The position numbers and the translations under genes were made by a program. The notes under the pieces are model-generated. The model saw only the letters and a list, made by a program, of their open reading frames with translations, was not told where the DNA came from and did not search any database. DNA of 64,000 bases from CAZUDO01 sp964618895 (GTDB taxonomy: Bacteria > Desulfobacterota > Binatia > DP-6): NCBI GenBank assembly GCA_964618895.1, contig CAZUDO010000059.1, positions 1-64,000 of the forward strand, read 5' to 3'. Of the stretch, positions 16,368-24,643 are shown piece by piece (the first letter of the stretch is position 1; every line of letters starts with the position of its first letter).

Positions 16368-16568
16368 GTGACCAGCGACGACGACCGCCTGCGGACCGTG
16401 GGGCTGTGCGCCACCTGCCGCCACGCGCAGACGACGCGCACGGCGCGCGCGAGCACGTTCTGGCGCTGCGGCCGGGCCGAGGCCGATCCGCGCTTCGCGC
16501 GCTACCCGCGCCTTCCCGTAGTCCGTTGCCCCGGGCACGAGGCGGGCACCGCATCCGACGAGCGCTGA
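16368..16568 (+). CDS. Small conserved protein with four cysteines
   Basis: A 66-residue protein, GTG start. Pattern: VGLCATCRHA, then STFWRCGRAEADPRF, then YPRLPVVRCPGHE. The C-x2-C pair plus two later Cys suggest a small zinc or iron site. Small proteins with this pattern recur in environmental proteobacteria and actinobacteria as conserved hypotheticals. Function unknown. It diverges from the LLM oxidoreductase and precedes the duplicated promoter-like repeat. Confidence 0.65.
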   Translation: MTSDDDRLRTVGLCATCRHAQTTRTARASTFWRCGRAEADPRFARYPRLPVVRCPGHEAGTASDER

Positions 16569-16654
16569 CAGACGCCTTCCTGCCGCCCTAACACACGGCC
16601 CAGCACTACCCACGGCCCAGCGTTGACAGGGGCCTTCCTGCCGCCCTAACACAC
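16566..16654 (+). promoter_or_regulatory. Duplicated 31-bp promoter-like repeat before the acyl-CoA dehydrogenase operon
   Basis: Two copies, 16566-16596 and 16624-16654, 58 bp apart, match at tgacag, two variable bases, then gccttcctgccgccctaa followed by cacac. The second copy contains a perfect TTGACA (16623-16628) and, 18 bp on, TAACAC (16647-16652). Between them a shorter direct repeat, cacggcccagc, occurs twice. The ATG of the dehydrogenase is at 16661. Either a duplicated promoter or paired regulator sites. Confidence 0.5.
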
Positions 16655-16660
16655 TCCCCC

Positions 16661-17836
16661 ATGGATCTGCGCCTGTCCGCCGAGCACCTGGCGTTCCGGG
16701 ACCAGCTCCGGGCGTGGTTGTCCGAGCACCTGCGCCGCCCGTGGCGCGAGGAGGTGCGCGACCCGAACGCCACCGAAGACAGCCTCATGGCAGTGCGCCG
16801 CGAGTGGCAGCGCAAGCTCTACCAGGCGGGGTACCTGGGCATGGAGTGGCCGAAAGAATGGGGCGGCCGGGGCGCGACCGAGGTCGAGAAGTCGATCTTC
16901 GAAGCCGAGCTGGCGCGCGCCGACGCGCCGCTGATCCCGAACCTGCTCGGCATCGGGCTCCTCGGGCCCGCCCTCATCCACCACGGCAGCGAGGAGCAGC
17001 GCCGGCGCTTCATCCCGCCCATGCTGGCGGCCGACGAGATCTGGTGCCAGGGCTTCAGCGAGCCGGGCGCCGGCAGCGACCTCGCCTCGCTCCGCACCAG
17101 CGCGCACGTCGACGGCGATCACTTCGTGCTGAACGGCCAGAAGATCTGGACCACCTTCGGCCCGTGGGCCGACTGGATCTTCGTCCTCGCCCGCACCGAC
17201 CCGCAGAATCGCTACGGCGGCATCTCGTTCATCCTGTGCAAGCTCGACACCCCGGGCGTCACCGTGCGGCGCCTGCGCCAGATCACCGGCGAGAGCGAGT
17301 TCGGCGAGGTGTTCTTCGAGGACGCGCGCGTGCCGCGCGAGCATCTGGTCGGCCAGATCGGCGAGGGCTGGCGCATCGCCATGACCGTGCTGGCCTACGA
17401 GCGCGGCGCGGTGGCGCTGGCGTACTCGGCACGCTACGCGCGCGATCTCGAGCAGCTCGCCCTCGCGTGCCGCGAGCTCGGGCGCACCGACGGCGCCGTA
17501 CGCGAGAAGCTGGCGCGCCTCCTGGTCGAGAACGATGTGATGAAGGCCAACGGCGTCCGCATGCTCGCCAACCTGGCCGACGGCCGCGCCCCCGGACCGG
17601 AGGCGTCGCTCGAGAAGCTCTGCTGGAGCGAGTTCGACAAGCGCTTCCGCGAGACCGCCCTCGACCTGCTCGGCGCCGGCGGGCAGCTGCTCCGCAGTAG
17701 CGCGCTCGCGCGCACCGAGGTCGACTGGGCGCGCGACTTCCTGTGGGCCCGTGCGGGCACGATCTACTCGGGCTCGTCCGAGATCCAGCGTAACATCGTC
17801 GCCAAGCGCGTCCTCGAGCTGCCGCAGGCGGACTGA
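16661..17836 (+). CDS. Acyl-CoA dehydrogenase, catalytic-subunit-like
   Basis: A 391-residue flavoprotein acyl-CoA dehydrogenase. FAD and substrate motifs: WCQGFSEPGAGSDLASLRT in the middle domain and GTIYSGSSEIQRNIVAKRVL at the C-terminus. The sequence LGMEWPKEWGGRG near residue 60 is typical of the FadE groups that form heteromeric pairs in steroid and branched-acid breakdown. The next gene starts 4 bases after its stop and encodes a shorter, divergent dehydrogenase, so an alpha2-beta2 enzyme is likely. Preceded by duplicated promoter-like repeats. Confidence 0.92.
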   Translation: MDLRLSAEHLAFRDQLRAWLSEHLRRPWREEVRDPNATEDSLMAVRREWQRKLYQAGYLGMEWPKEWGGRGATEVEKSIFEAELARADAPLIPNLLGIGLLGPALIHHGSEEQRRRFIPPMLAADEIWCQGFSEPGAGSDLASLRTSAHVDGDHFVLNGQKIWTTFGPWADWIFVLARTDPQNRYGGISFILCKLDTPGVTVRRLRQITGESEFGEVFFEDARVPREHLVGQIGEGWRIAMTVLAYERGAVALAYSARYARDLEQLALACRELGRTDGAVREKLARLLVENDVMKANGVRMLANLADGRAPGPEASLEKLCWSEFDKRFRETALDLLGAGGQLLRSSALARTEVDWARDFLWARAGTIYSGSSEIQRNIVAKRVLELPQAD

Positions 17837-17839
17837 CCC

Positions 17840-18892
17840 ATGCGCTTCGCCCTCTCCGACGACCAGGCGCTGCTGCGCAGCGCGACCCGCGACTTCGTGA
17901 AGAACGCCTATCCGTTCGAGAACAGCCGGCGTGTGATGGAGGAGAGCCCGCACGCCTACGCCGCCGACGACTGGCGGCGGTTCGCCGACATGGGCTACCT
18001 GGGACTCACCGTTCCGGTCGAGGCGGGGGGCCAAGGCCTCGGCGCGGTCGAGCTCGCCATCGTCATGGAGGAGCTCGGCCACGCGTGCGTACCGGGACCG
18101 TTCCTCGACGCCTGCCTGGCCGCCACGGCACTCGCCGCCGCCGGGAACCAGCCCGCGTTGCTCGGCGACCTGACCGCCGGGACGCGGCTGGCGGTGCTCG
18201 CGCGCGCTGACACCCCCTTCGCCGGCTCGGCGGGGAACCCGACCCGCGTCGCCGGGGGACGGGCGCGGGGGACGAAGCACTTCGTCCCCTTCGCCGCCGA
18301 GGCCGCGGCGCTGCTGGTCACCACGCCCGACGGCCTCCACCTCGTCGACGGCCCGTTCGACGTGACGCCGCTCCCCACGCTCGACCCGGGCCAGCGCTTC
18401 GGCAGCGTACGCCTCGACCACGCCGCCACGCTCCTCGGCCCGCCGGCGCTCCTCGAGCCCGTCGACCGGCTCGGGGCCGTGGGTGCGGGGGCGATGCTGC
18501 TCGGCCTCATGAGCCGCGCCCTCGAGATGACGGTCGCCTACTCGCAGACACGCCAGGCCTTCAAGCGCCCCATCGGCTCCTTCCAGGCGCTGCAGCATCG
18601 CATGGCCGACATGCTCCTGCGCGTCGAGTCGACGCGCGCGGCGGTCTATCGCGCCGCCTGGTGCATCGACACCGCCGACGCCGAGGTGGCGCTGGCCTGC
18701 GCCACCGCCAAGGCGTACGCCGGCGACGCCGCGCGCCACGTGTGCGGCGAGGCCATCCAGATGCACGGCGGCATCGGGTTCACCTGGGAGCTCGACCTGC
18801 ACTTCTTCTTCAAGCGCGCCAAGACGCTCGAGCAGCACTACGGGTCGACCGAAGAGCAGCTCGGGCGGGCCCTCGCCGCCGCAGGCTTCTGA
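17840..18892 (+). CDS. Acyl-CoA dehydrogenase, second subunit of a heteromeric pair
   Basis: A 350-residue shorter acyl-CoA dehydrogenase. Seen: LTVPVEAGGQGLGAVELAIV, a weak central domain in which the usual TEPxAGSD segment is not recognisable, and the C-terminal AIQMHGGIGFTWELDLHFFF. In paired FadE enzymes one partner keeps FAD-binding residues that the other lacks, and this protein fits the degenerate partner. It overlaps nothing but is spaced 3 bases from the first subunit. Probable substrates are bulky, branched or cyclic acyl-CoAs; that is inference from the pair arrangement. Confidence 0.9.
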   Translation: MRFALSDDQALLRSATRDFVKNAYPFENSRRVMEESPHAYAADDWRRFADMGYLGLTVPVEAGGQGLGAVELAIVMEELGHACVPGPFLDACLAATALAAAGNQPALLGDLTAGTRLAVLARADTPFAGSAGNPTRVAGGRARGTKHFVPFAAEAAALLVTTPDGLHLVDGPFDVTPLPTLDPGQRFGSVRLDHAATLLGPPALLEPVDRLGAVGAGAMLLGLMSRALEMTVAYSQTRQAFKRPIGSFQALQHRMADMLLRVESTRAAVYRAAWCIDTADAEVALACATAKAYAGDAARHVCGEAIQMHGGIGFTWELDLHFFFKRAKTLEQHYGSTEEQLGRALAAAGF

Positions 18893-18894
18893 GC

Positions 18895-19758
18895 ATGGCC
18901 GCCCCGGTGCCCGATCTCTCCGGTCGCGTGTACGTCATCACGGGTGCGACCTCCGGCATCGGGCGCGAAACGGCGCTGGCGCTGGCACGGATGGGCGCGA
19001 CGCTAGCGCTGGTGTGCCGCGACCGCGCGCGCGGCGAGGAGACCGTCGCCGCCATCCGCGCCGCTACCGGCAACGACGCCCTCAGCCTGTTCCTGGCCGA
19101 TCTGGCCAGCCAGGCCGGGATCCGCCGGGTGGCCGGCGAGCTGCTCGCCCGCCTTCCCAAGGTGCACGTCCTGGTCAACAACGCCGGGGTCGTGAACCTG
19201 CAACACACCACGACGGTCGACGGCATCGAAACCGTGTTCGCGGTGAACCACCTGGCATACTTCCTGTTGACCCATCTGCTCCTCGATCGCCTGAAGAAGA
19301 GCGCCCCCGCGCGCATCGTGAACGTGGCCTCGGACGCCCATCGCATCGGCCGGATCGAGTTCGACGACCTGGGCAGCGAGCGCCGCTACCGCGCCATGCG
19401 CGTCTACGGCACCTCCAAGCTGGCCAACATCCTGTTCACCTCCGAGCTGGCACGGCGTCTCGACGGCAGCGGCGTCACCGCCAACTGTCTCCATCCGGGC
19501 GCGGTCGCGACCCGCCTCGGGCAGAACAACGGCCGTGCCGCGACCTTCCTGATCAAGGTGCTGGCGCCCTTCTTCCGCACCCCGGTACAGGGCGCCGCCA
19601 CCTCGATCTACCTGACGTCGTCACCCGCCGTCGCGCGCGTGAACGGAAAATACTTCAGCAACTGCAAGGAGACGCGGCCGTCACGCGCAGCACTCGACGT
19701 GACGACCGCGCGCCGTCTGTGGGACATGAGCTGTCGGCTGACCGGCGTCATCGGCTAG
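18895..19758 (+). CDS. SDR-family oxidoreductase, retinol-dehydrogenase-like
   Basis: A 287-residue classical/extended SDR. Motifs: ITGATSGIGRETALALA, VLVNNAGV, VNVASDAH, and the catalytic YGTSKLANILFT; the block HPGAVATRLGQNN follows. This matches the RDH11-14/WW-domain-oxidoreductase-like group that oxidises or reduces aldehydes, ketones and sterol-like alcohols. It starts 2 bases after the dehydrogenase pair and so belongs to the same operon. The downstream amidohydrolase gene begins inside its last 40 bases. Confidence 0.88.
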   Translation: MAAPVPDLSGRVYVITGATSGIGRETALALARMGATLALVCRDRARGEETVAAIRAATGNDALSLFLADLASQAGIRRVAGELLARLPKVHVLVNNAGVVNLQHTTTVDGIETVFAVNHLAYFLLTHLLLDRLKKSAPARIVNVASDAHRIGRIEFDDLGSERRYRAMRVYGTSKLANILFTSELARRLDGSGVTANCLHPGAVATRLGQNNGRAATFLIKVLAPFFRTPVQGAATSIYLTSSPAVARVNGKYFSNCKETRPSRAALDVTTARRLWDMSCRLTGVIG

Positions 19759-21149
19759 CGCCCCTCGCGCTGCTGCTGATCGCGCTCGCCGCCCGGATCG
19801 AGGCGGCCGACCTCCTCATCCGCGACTGCCGCCTGATCGACGGCACCGGCGCCCCGCCGCAGGAGCACACCCGCATCCTCGTCCGCGACGGCCGCGTGGC
19901 GGCGATCGGGCGCGATCTGACCGCGGCCGACGTCCCCACGCTCGACGCCGGCGGCGCGACCGTGCTGCCCGGGCTGATCGACACGCACGTGCATCTCGCC
20001 GTCGTCCCGGGCGCGGCGTACCGGCACGACCCGCCCGAGGTCGTCGAACGCCTACGCCGCCAGCACCTGCGCGCCTACCTCGCCGCCGGCGTCACCACCG
20101 TGCTCGACACGGGCATTCCGCTGCCGCTCGCCCGCGAAATCCACGCATGGCTCGCCGCCGGGCACCCGGGGCCGCGCTTCCTCACCCTCGGCACCGGGTT
20201 CACCGCGCCCAGCGGCTACGGGGCCGCGCACCACGCCGCGGTCTCGACCCCGGCCGAGGTGGAGGCCCACCTCGATCGCCTCGTCGCGCTGGGTGTCGTC
20301 GGCGTCAAGGTGTTCATCGAGCCCGGCTTCGGCCCACGGGCCCACTGGCCGGTGCCCACGCCCGAGGTGCGGGAGGCGATCGTCCGCGGGGCCACGCGTC
20401 GGCGGCTACCGATCTACGTCCACGCCAACCGCGAGCCGGCCAAGACGATCGCCCTCGACATGCAGGCACACGCCATCGTGCACGCCGGCTTCTACGATGC
20501 GCCGCCGTCGGACGCCTTCGTGGCGCGGCTCGCGACCAGCGGCACGTATCTGATGACCACCTTCTCGGTCATGGACGCCGAGCTGGCGCGCTTTCATCCC
20601 GAGCGGCTCGACGATCCGCTGGTGCAGCGGGTCGTGCCCGCGACCGAGATCGCCACCGCGCGCGATCCCGCCGCGGGGCGGTTCCTTGTCAGCGAGGAAC
20701 TGGGCGCGGCCGTGCCCTGGCTGCCTCGTCTGCTCCACGGCATGGTCGGCCGGATCGCCCTCGACGAGGCCTCGTTCCATGAGCGGCTCGCGAGCAGCCA
20801 GCGTGCGGTGGCACGCGTCGCTGCCGCCGGCGTGCCGATCGTGGTCGGGTCGGACGCCGGCAACTGGGACATCCTGCCCTACCAGTTTCACGCCGCGTCG
20901 ACGCCGCGCGAGATCGAGCTGCTCGGACAGGCCGGCGTCGCGCCGGCCGCGGCCCTCGCGGCCTCGACACGCGTGCCGGCGGGCATGCTCGGCCTCGACG
21001 GCGAGATCGGCACGATCGCGGTGGGCACGCGCGCGGATATGGTGCTCGTCGTCGGCGATCCGCTGCAGGACCTGCGGGCGCTCAGGACGGTGCGCTGGAC
21101 GGTCCGCGACGGGGTGGCGTGCACGCCCGCGGAGTGGATGGCGGAGTGA
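19719..21149 (+). CDS. Exported amidohydrolase
   Basis: A metal-dependent hydrolase of the amidohydrolase superfamily (imidazolonepropionase-like group, about 476 residues). Metal ligands: GLIDTHVHL (His90, His92), a Lys in GVKVFIEPG, YVHANRE, HAGFYDAP, and the catalytic Asp in GSDAGNW; the C-terminal strand GTIAVGTRADMVLVVGDPL completes the beta-sandwich. The only sensible start, GTG 19719 inside the SDR gene, gives a signal peptide (RRHRLAPLALLLIALAARIE then A), so the enzyme is probably periplasmic. Other family members hydrolyse peptide-like amides, lactones or aryl dialkylphosphates. It is the last gene of the operon. Confidence 0.85.
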   Translation: MGHELSADRRHRLAPLALLLIALAARIEAADLLIRDCRLIDGTGAPPQEHTRILVRDGRVAAIGRDLTAADVPTLDAGGATVLPGLIDTHVHLAVVPGAAYRHDPPEVVERLRRQHLRAYLAAGVTTVLDTGIPLPLAREIHAWLAAGHPGPRFLTLGTGFTAPSGYGAAHHAAVSTPAEVEAHLDRLVALGVVGVKVFIEPGFGPRAHWPVPTPEVREAIVRGATRRRLPIYVHANREPAKTIALDMQAHAIVHAGFYDAPPSDAFVARLATSGTYLMTTFSVMDAELARFHPERLDDPLVQRVVPATEIATARDPAAGRFLVSEELGAAVPWLPRLLHGMVGRIALDEASFHERLASSQRAVARVAAAGVPIVVGSDAGNWDILPYQFHAASTPREIELLGQAGVAPAAALAASTRVPAGMLGLDGEIGTIAVGTRADMVLVVGDPLQDLRALRTVRWTVRDGVACTPAEWMAE

Positions 21150-21558
21150 GCCCGCCGGTTTGCTCGGCGACCCACGCCGTCGCGACCAGCCCGAGCAGCA
21201 CCAGGTTGCGTGCGACGGTCCACACCGAGATGTTCGACGACGCAGAGCCGAAGCAGCCGCAGTTTACGTCGATGGCGCGCGCGATCGCGCTCGCCATGGC
21301 AACGGTGAAGGTGACGAGCAGGAGGGCAGCGACCAGCAACGCGGCCCGTCGCCACACGCGTGGGCCGAGGACGAGGACGCTGCCGACCACGACTTCCGTC
21401 GCCGGGAGCGCCAACGCCACCAGCGCGGCGGCCCCGGAGAACAGCCGGTAGTTCGCGACCTCGTCGACGAACGCCGCGCCCTCGACGAGCTTGACGACCC
21501 CGGCGTATCCGAGGAGCCCCCCCAGGACGAGCCGCGCGACGAGCGCTATCCACGTCAT
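21082..21558 (-). CDS. MauE/DoxX-like redox membrane protein
   Basis: A 158-residue membrane protein with four helices. It has the MauE-type cytoplasmic or interfacial CGCFG motif (VNCGCFGSASSN) and the first-helix pattern GGLLGYAGVVKL. MauE proteins support disulfide formation or electron transfer for exported proteins. It starts one base after the stop of the membrane-tethered rhodanese, so the two act together. Its 3-prime end overlaps the convergent amidohydrolase by 68 bases, and its Pro/Arg-rich tail is probably a by-product of that overlap. Confidence 0.8.
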   Translation of the reverse strand: MTWIALVARLVLGGLLGYAGVVKLVEGAAFVDEVANYRLFSGAAALVALALPATEVVVGSVLVLGPRVWRRAALLVAALLLVTFTVAMASAIARAIDVNCGCFGSASSNISVWTVARNLVLLGLVATAWVAEQTGGLTPPSTPRACTPPRRGPSSAPS

Positions 21559-21559
21559 G

Positions 21560-22057
21560 TCAATGCACGTCCCCACCGCAGTGCGCGCACACGCCCGACT
21601 CGCACGCGAGACCGGACCCGCTCCAGGCGGGAAAGCCGCCGCGCAGGATGGCGACGCGGGCCCGGTCCTGCACGCGGGCGCGCAGGGACTGCGCCACCGG
21701 GCGCGCCTCCTCGGTGCTGTCGCCGTAGACCAGGACGATGCCGGTCGCATCGGTCGCCGCACGCAGCGTGTCCGGGAGCGCGTCCGAGCAGGGAAGGTGG
21801 AGCGCGCCCGCGATGTGACCGGCCTCGAACCGGCTGGCCTGGCGCACGTCGGCGATGAGGATCTGGCCCTCGGTGCACAGACGCTCGGCCTCCTCGGGTC
21901 CGAGCTCATCCACCGGGTCGGCACCCCCTTCGCACACGAGCGCCGGCTGGTGCAGGCCGAGCGGGATCGGCGTCGCCCGGAAGGCGTTCACCGCGATGCC
22001 GAGAGCGGACCCGACCACCAGAAGGACGGCAGCGCGCAGCAGGAGAGCAGTAGACAT
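21560..22057 (-). CDS. Membrane-tethered rhodanese-like protein lacking the active-site Cys
   Basis: A 165-residue protein: an N-terminal membrane helix (residues 5-25), then a rhodanese fold with LIADVRQASRFEAGHIAGAL and RVAILRGGFPAWSGSG. The active-site loop reads VLVYGDSTEEA, so the catalytic Cys is replaced and sulfur transfer by the usual route is impossible. A C-terminal CESGVCAHCGG tail carries three Cys and may bind metal or exchange thiols. Coupled to the MauE-like gene. Likely a binding or redox partner rather than a sulfurtransferase. Confidence 0.8.
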   Translation of the reverse strand: MSTALLLRAAVLLVVGSALGIAVNAFRATPIPLGLHQPALVCEGGADPVDELGPEEAERLCTEGQILIADVRQASRFEAGHIAGALHLPCSDALPDTLRAATDATGIVLVYGDSTEEARPVAQSLRARVQDRARVAILRGGFPAWSGSGLACESGVCAHCGGDVH

Positions 22058-22077
22058 GAATTCCTGTCCCGGCCCGC

Positions 22078-22659
22078 TCACGCCTGCGGGTCGGCCGACT
22101 CGAGCCACCAGCGCTCGAGCTGGATCTCGATCGCGTCGAACGGCTCGGCGCGCACCGTCTCGTCGCCGCCATGCGTGCTGGCGACGAGCCAGCGCGCACC
22201 ATCCAGCCGATAGACCTCGAGCGTGCGCGCCAGCGGATCGACGAACCAGAGATGCCCCACGCCCTCGCGGGCGTAGATGCGCATCTTGCGCGAGCGGTCG
22301 ATGCGGCCCGTGCGCGGCGAGATGACTTCGCACACCCAATCGGGCGGCAGCTGGAACGCTGCCACATTGGGGATGACCGGCATGCGCTCCTGGCGCCAGG
22401 CCGCGAGATCGGGGACCAGGATGTCGTCGCCCAGATGCAGCTCCGGCTCGACCAGCATCCACCATCCCCCCGGCTTGCCGGGGCTTCCGGGCCGCCGATC
22501 GAAGGGTCCGAGGTCTTGGCCGATGGCCCACTCCGCACGTGCGTGCGGCGACGCCGGGCGCGGCGTGGTGATGAGCTCGCCGTCGATGATCTCGGCGACC
22601 AGGTGGTCGGGCACCTTCATGAGGTCCTCGTAGGTGGCCCGACGCTTGGGATGACCCAT
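22078..22659 (-). CDS. Uma2-family putative endonuclease (DUF820)
   Basis: A 193-residue protein of the Uma2/DUF820 family, a PD-(D/E)xK nuclease fold. Marks: RATYEDLMKVPDHLVAEIID at the start (YEDL and the EIIDGEL acid), a central LHLGDDILVPDLAAWR with the catalytic Asp, then WVCEVISPRTGRIDRSRKM with the E-x-S and Lys. Function of the family in cells is unknown; copies are often scattered, perhaps mobile or defence related. ATG 22659 gives the common MGHPKRRATYEDL start. It lies just upstream of the rhodanese/MauE pair on the same strand. Confidence 0.85.
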   Translation of the reverse strand: MGHPKRRATYEDLMKVPDHLVAEIIDGELITTPRPASPHARAEWAIGQDLGPFDRRPGSPGKPGGWWMLVEPELHLGDDILVPDLAAWRQERMPVIPNVAAFQLPPDWVCEVISPRTGRIDRSRKMRIYAREGVGHLWFVDPLARTLEVYRLDGARWLVASTHGGDETVRAEPFDAIEIQLERWWLESADPQA

Positions 22660-22789
22660 CGAGCCGCGAGGATAGCACGGGCCGTGCCGCGCCAACCACA
22701 CACGACGGGCGACGCCCGGACGCGTCACGGGAAACACGATGCTTCCCCGACGCGTTGCATCGCCACCGCCGCTCCACTATGGCCCCCCC

Positions 22790-23938
22790 ATGCGCCGCGA
22801 CGTGTTCACCGAGGACCACGAGCTCTTCCGCGCCCAGATGCGGCGCTTCGCCGAGCGCGAGATCGAGCCGCGGGTGCCGGAGTGGAACCGCAACGGCATC
22901 ACCGACCGCGTCATCTGGCGTCGCCTGGGGGAGGAAGGCTTCCTCGGCCCCGCCATGCCGGAGCGCTATGGCGGCGGCGGAGGCGACTTCCTCTTCGACG
23001 CCGTCGTCCTGGAAGAGATCGCCTGGTTCCGTGCGCACGGGCTCATCACCGCCGTCCACTCGTCGATCTGCATGCCGTACATCCTCTCCTTCGGCAGCGA
23101 GGAGCAGCGGCAGAAGTACCTGCCGCCCGCCATCCGCGGCGAGTGCCTGCTCGGCATCTGCATGACCGAGCCGGGCGCGGGCTCCGACCTGCAGGGCATC
23201 CAGACGCGCGCCGTGCGCGACGGGGACCACTACGTACTCGACGGTGCCAAGACGTTCATCTCCCTCGGGCAGCTGGGCGACCTGTTCATCGTGGCCGCCA
23301 AGACCGACCCGACGGCCAACCCGCCCCACCGCGGCATCAGCCTCCTCCTGGTTGAGGCCGACACCCCCGGCTTCGTCCGCGGCCGGAAGCTCGAAAAGCT
23401 CGGCCTCCCGGCGCAGGACACGAGCGAGATCTTCTTCGAGGGCTGCCGGGTGCCGCGCGCGAACCTGCTCGGCCAGGAGGGCCAGGGCTTCAAGATGCTC
23501 ATGGAGAACCTCCAGCAGGAGCGCATCTGCATCGCGGTGTCGGCGCTCGCGTCGTGCCGGCGGGCACTGCACGACACGGTCGAGTACGTGACCCAGCGGC
23601 GCGCCTTCGGGCAGCCCATCGCGGCCTTCCAGAATACCCAGTTCACGCTCGCGGAGCTGGCCTCCGAGGTCGAGATCGGCACCGCCTTCGTCGACAAGCT
23701 GCTGGCCGCGCACGTGCGCAGCGACGAGGTCGTCTCCGAGGCCTCCATGGGCAAGTGGTGGACCACCGACCTGCAGAAGCGCTTGACCGCCGAGTGCCTG
23801 CAGCTCCACGGCGGCTACGGCTTCATGCTGGAATACCCGATCGCGCTCGACTACGCCGACGCCGCGGTGCAGTCGATCTACGCCGGCACCAACGAGATCA
23901 TGAAGGTAATCATCGCCCGCCGGCTCGGGCTGGGCTGA
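22790..23938 (+). CDS. Acyl-CoA dehydrogenase
   Basis: A full-length 382-residue acyl-CoA dehydrogenase. Motifs: RDVFTEDHELFRAQMRRFAE, LGICMTEPGAGSDLQGIQT, QRRAFGQPIAAFQNTQF, LHGGYGFMLEYPIALDYADA and YAGTNEIMKVIIARRLGL. This looks like a self-sufficient homotetrameric enzyme, unlike the pair at 16.7-18.9 kb. Residues TEPGAGSDL and the C-terminal GTNEI bind FAD. The chain-length preference is not readable. ATG 22790 is chosen since conserved sequence begins at once. The 3-prime end overlaps the convergent thrH by 29 bases. Confidence 0.92.
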   Translation: MRRDVFTEDHELFRAQMRRFAEREIEPRVPEWNRNGITDRVIWRRLGEEGFLGPAMPERYGGGGGDFLFDAVVLEEIAWFRAHGLITAVHSSICMPYILSFGSEEQRQKYLPPAIRGECLLGICMTEPGAGSDLQGIQTRAVRDGDHYVLDGAKTFISLGQLGDLFIVAAKTDPTANPPHRGISLLLVEADTPGFVRGRKLEKLGLPAQDTSEIFFEGCRVPRANLLGQEGQGFKMLMENLQQERICIAVSALASCRRALHDTVEYVTQRRAFGQPIAAFQNTQFTLAELASEVEIGTAFVDKLLAAHVRSDEVVSEASMGKWWTTDLQKRLTAECLQLHGGYGFMLEYPIALDYADAAVQSIYAGTNEIMKVIIARRLGLG

Positions 23939-24560
23939 CCGCGGCTCGGTCGCGCAGCTCGCCGTTCCCGCCGCGCACGAACGCCGCCCCGAGCTCATCG
24001 TACGTCGTCGTCACCGGGAACTGCGGGAAATCGGCGATGACGTTCGCCGGCGGCCGGAAGAGGATGCCCGCGTCGGCGGCCGCCAGCATGGTGGTGTCAT
24101 TGTACGAGTCCCCCGCCGCCACCACCCGGAAGTTGAGCGCGCGCAGCGCCTCGACCGCCCGCCGCTTGCCGTCCTGGATGCGCAACCGGTAGCCCGCCAC
24201 CCGCCCGGCCGCATCGACCTCGAGGGCGTGACAAAACAGCGTCGGCCACCCGAGCTTCCGCATCAACGGCGCCGCGAACTCCGAAAACGTGTCCGACAGG
24301 ATGATCACCTGCGTCCGGCTGCGCAGCCAATCGAGGAACCCAAGCGCCCCATCGAGCGGCGCCATGGTGTCGATCACCGCCTGGAGGTCGCGCAGCCCGA
24401 GCTTGTGCTCGTCCAAGATGGCGATCCGCCCGCGCATCAGCTTGTCGTAGTCGGGCTCATCGCGCGTCGTCCGCCGCAGCGCCGCGATCCCCGTCCGCTC
24501 CGCCACGTTGATCCAGATCTCCGGGACCAGCACCCCCTCCAGGTCGAGACACGCGATCAT
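23910..24560 (-). CDS. thrH: ThrH-type phosphoserine phosphatase / homoserine phosphotransferase
   Basis: A 216-residue HAD-fold enzyme matching ThrH. The start CLDLEGVLVPEIWINVAE is diagnostic (DxE in place of DxD), followed by DEPDYDKLMRGRIAILDEH, QVIILSDTFSEF, the Lys segment QDGKRRAVEAL, and VVAAGDSYNDTTML. In Pseudomonas ThrH dephosphorylates phosphoserine and can move the phosphate to homoserine, linking serine and threonine synthesis. The gene stands alone; a long hairpin element separates it from the upstream ettA on the same strand. Confidence 0.93.
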   Translation of the reverse strand: MIACLDLEGVLVPEIWINVAERTGIAALRRTTRDEPDYDKLMRGRIAILDEHKLGLRDLQAVIDTMAPLDGALGFLDWLRSRTQVIILSDTFSEFAAPLMRKLGWPTLFCHALEVDAAGRVAGYRLRIQDGKRRAVEALRALNFRVVAAGDSYNDTTMLAAADAGILFRPPANVIADFPQFPVTTTYDELGAAFVRGGNGELRDRAAVSPARAGGR

Positions 24561-24643
24561 CCAAGGACCCTAGCCGAAGCCCAAGCGCGCCCACAAGCCA
24601 CAAACCCTGACGGCCGCACAGTTTCGGACGCCCGCCACCGGCC

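Noticed and set aside
16646..18838. 730-codon minus-strand frame opposite the acyl-CoA dehydrogenase pair
   Set aside because: Fully antisense to two genes with strong family motifs; no protein-like motif. A consequence of GC-biased third positions.
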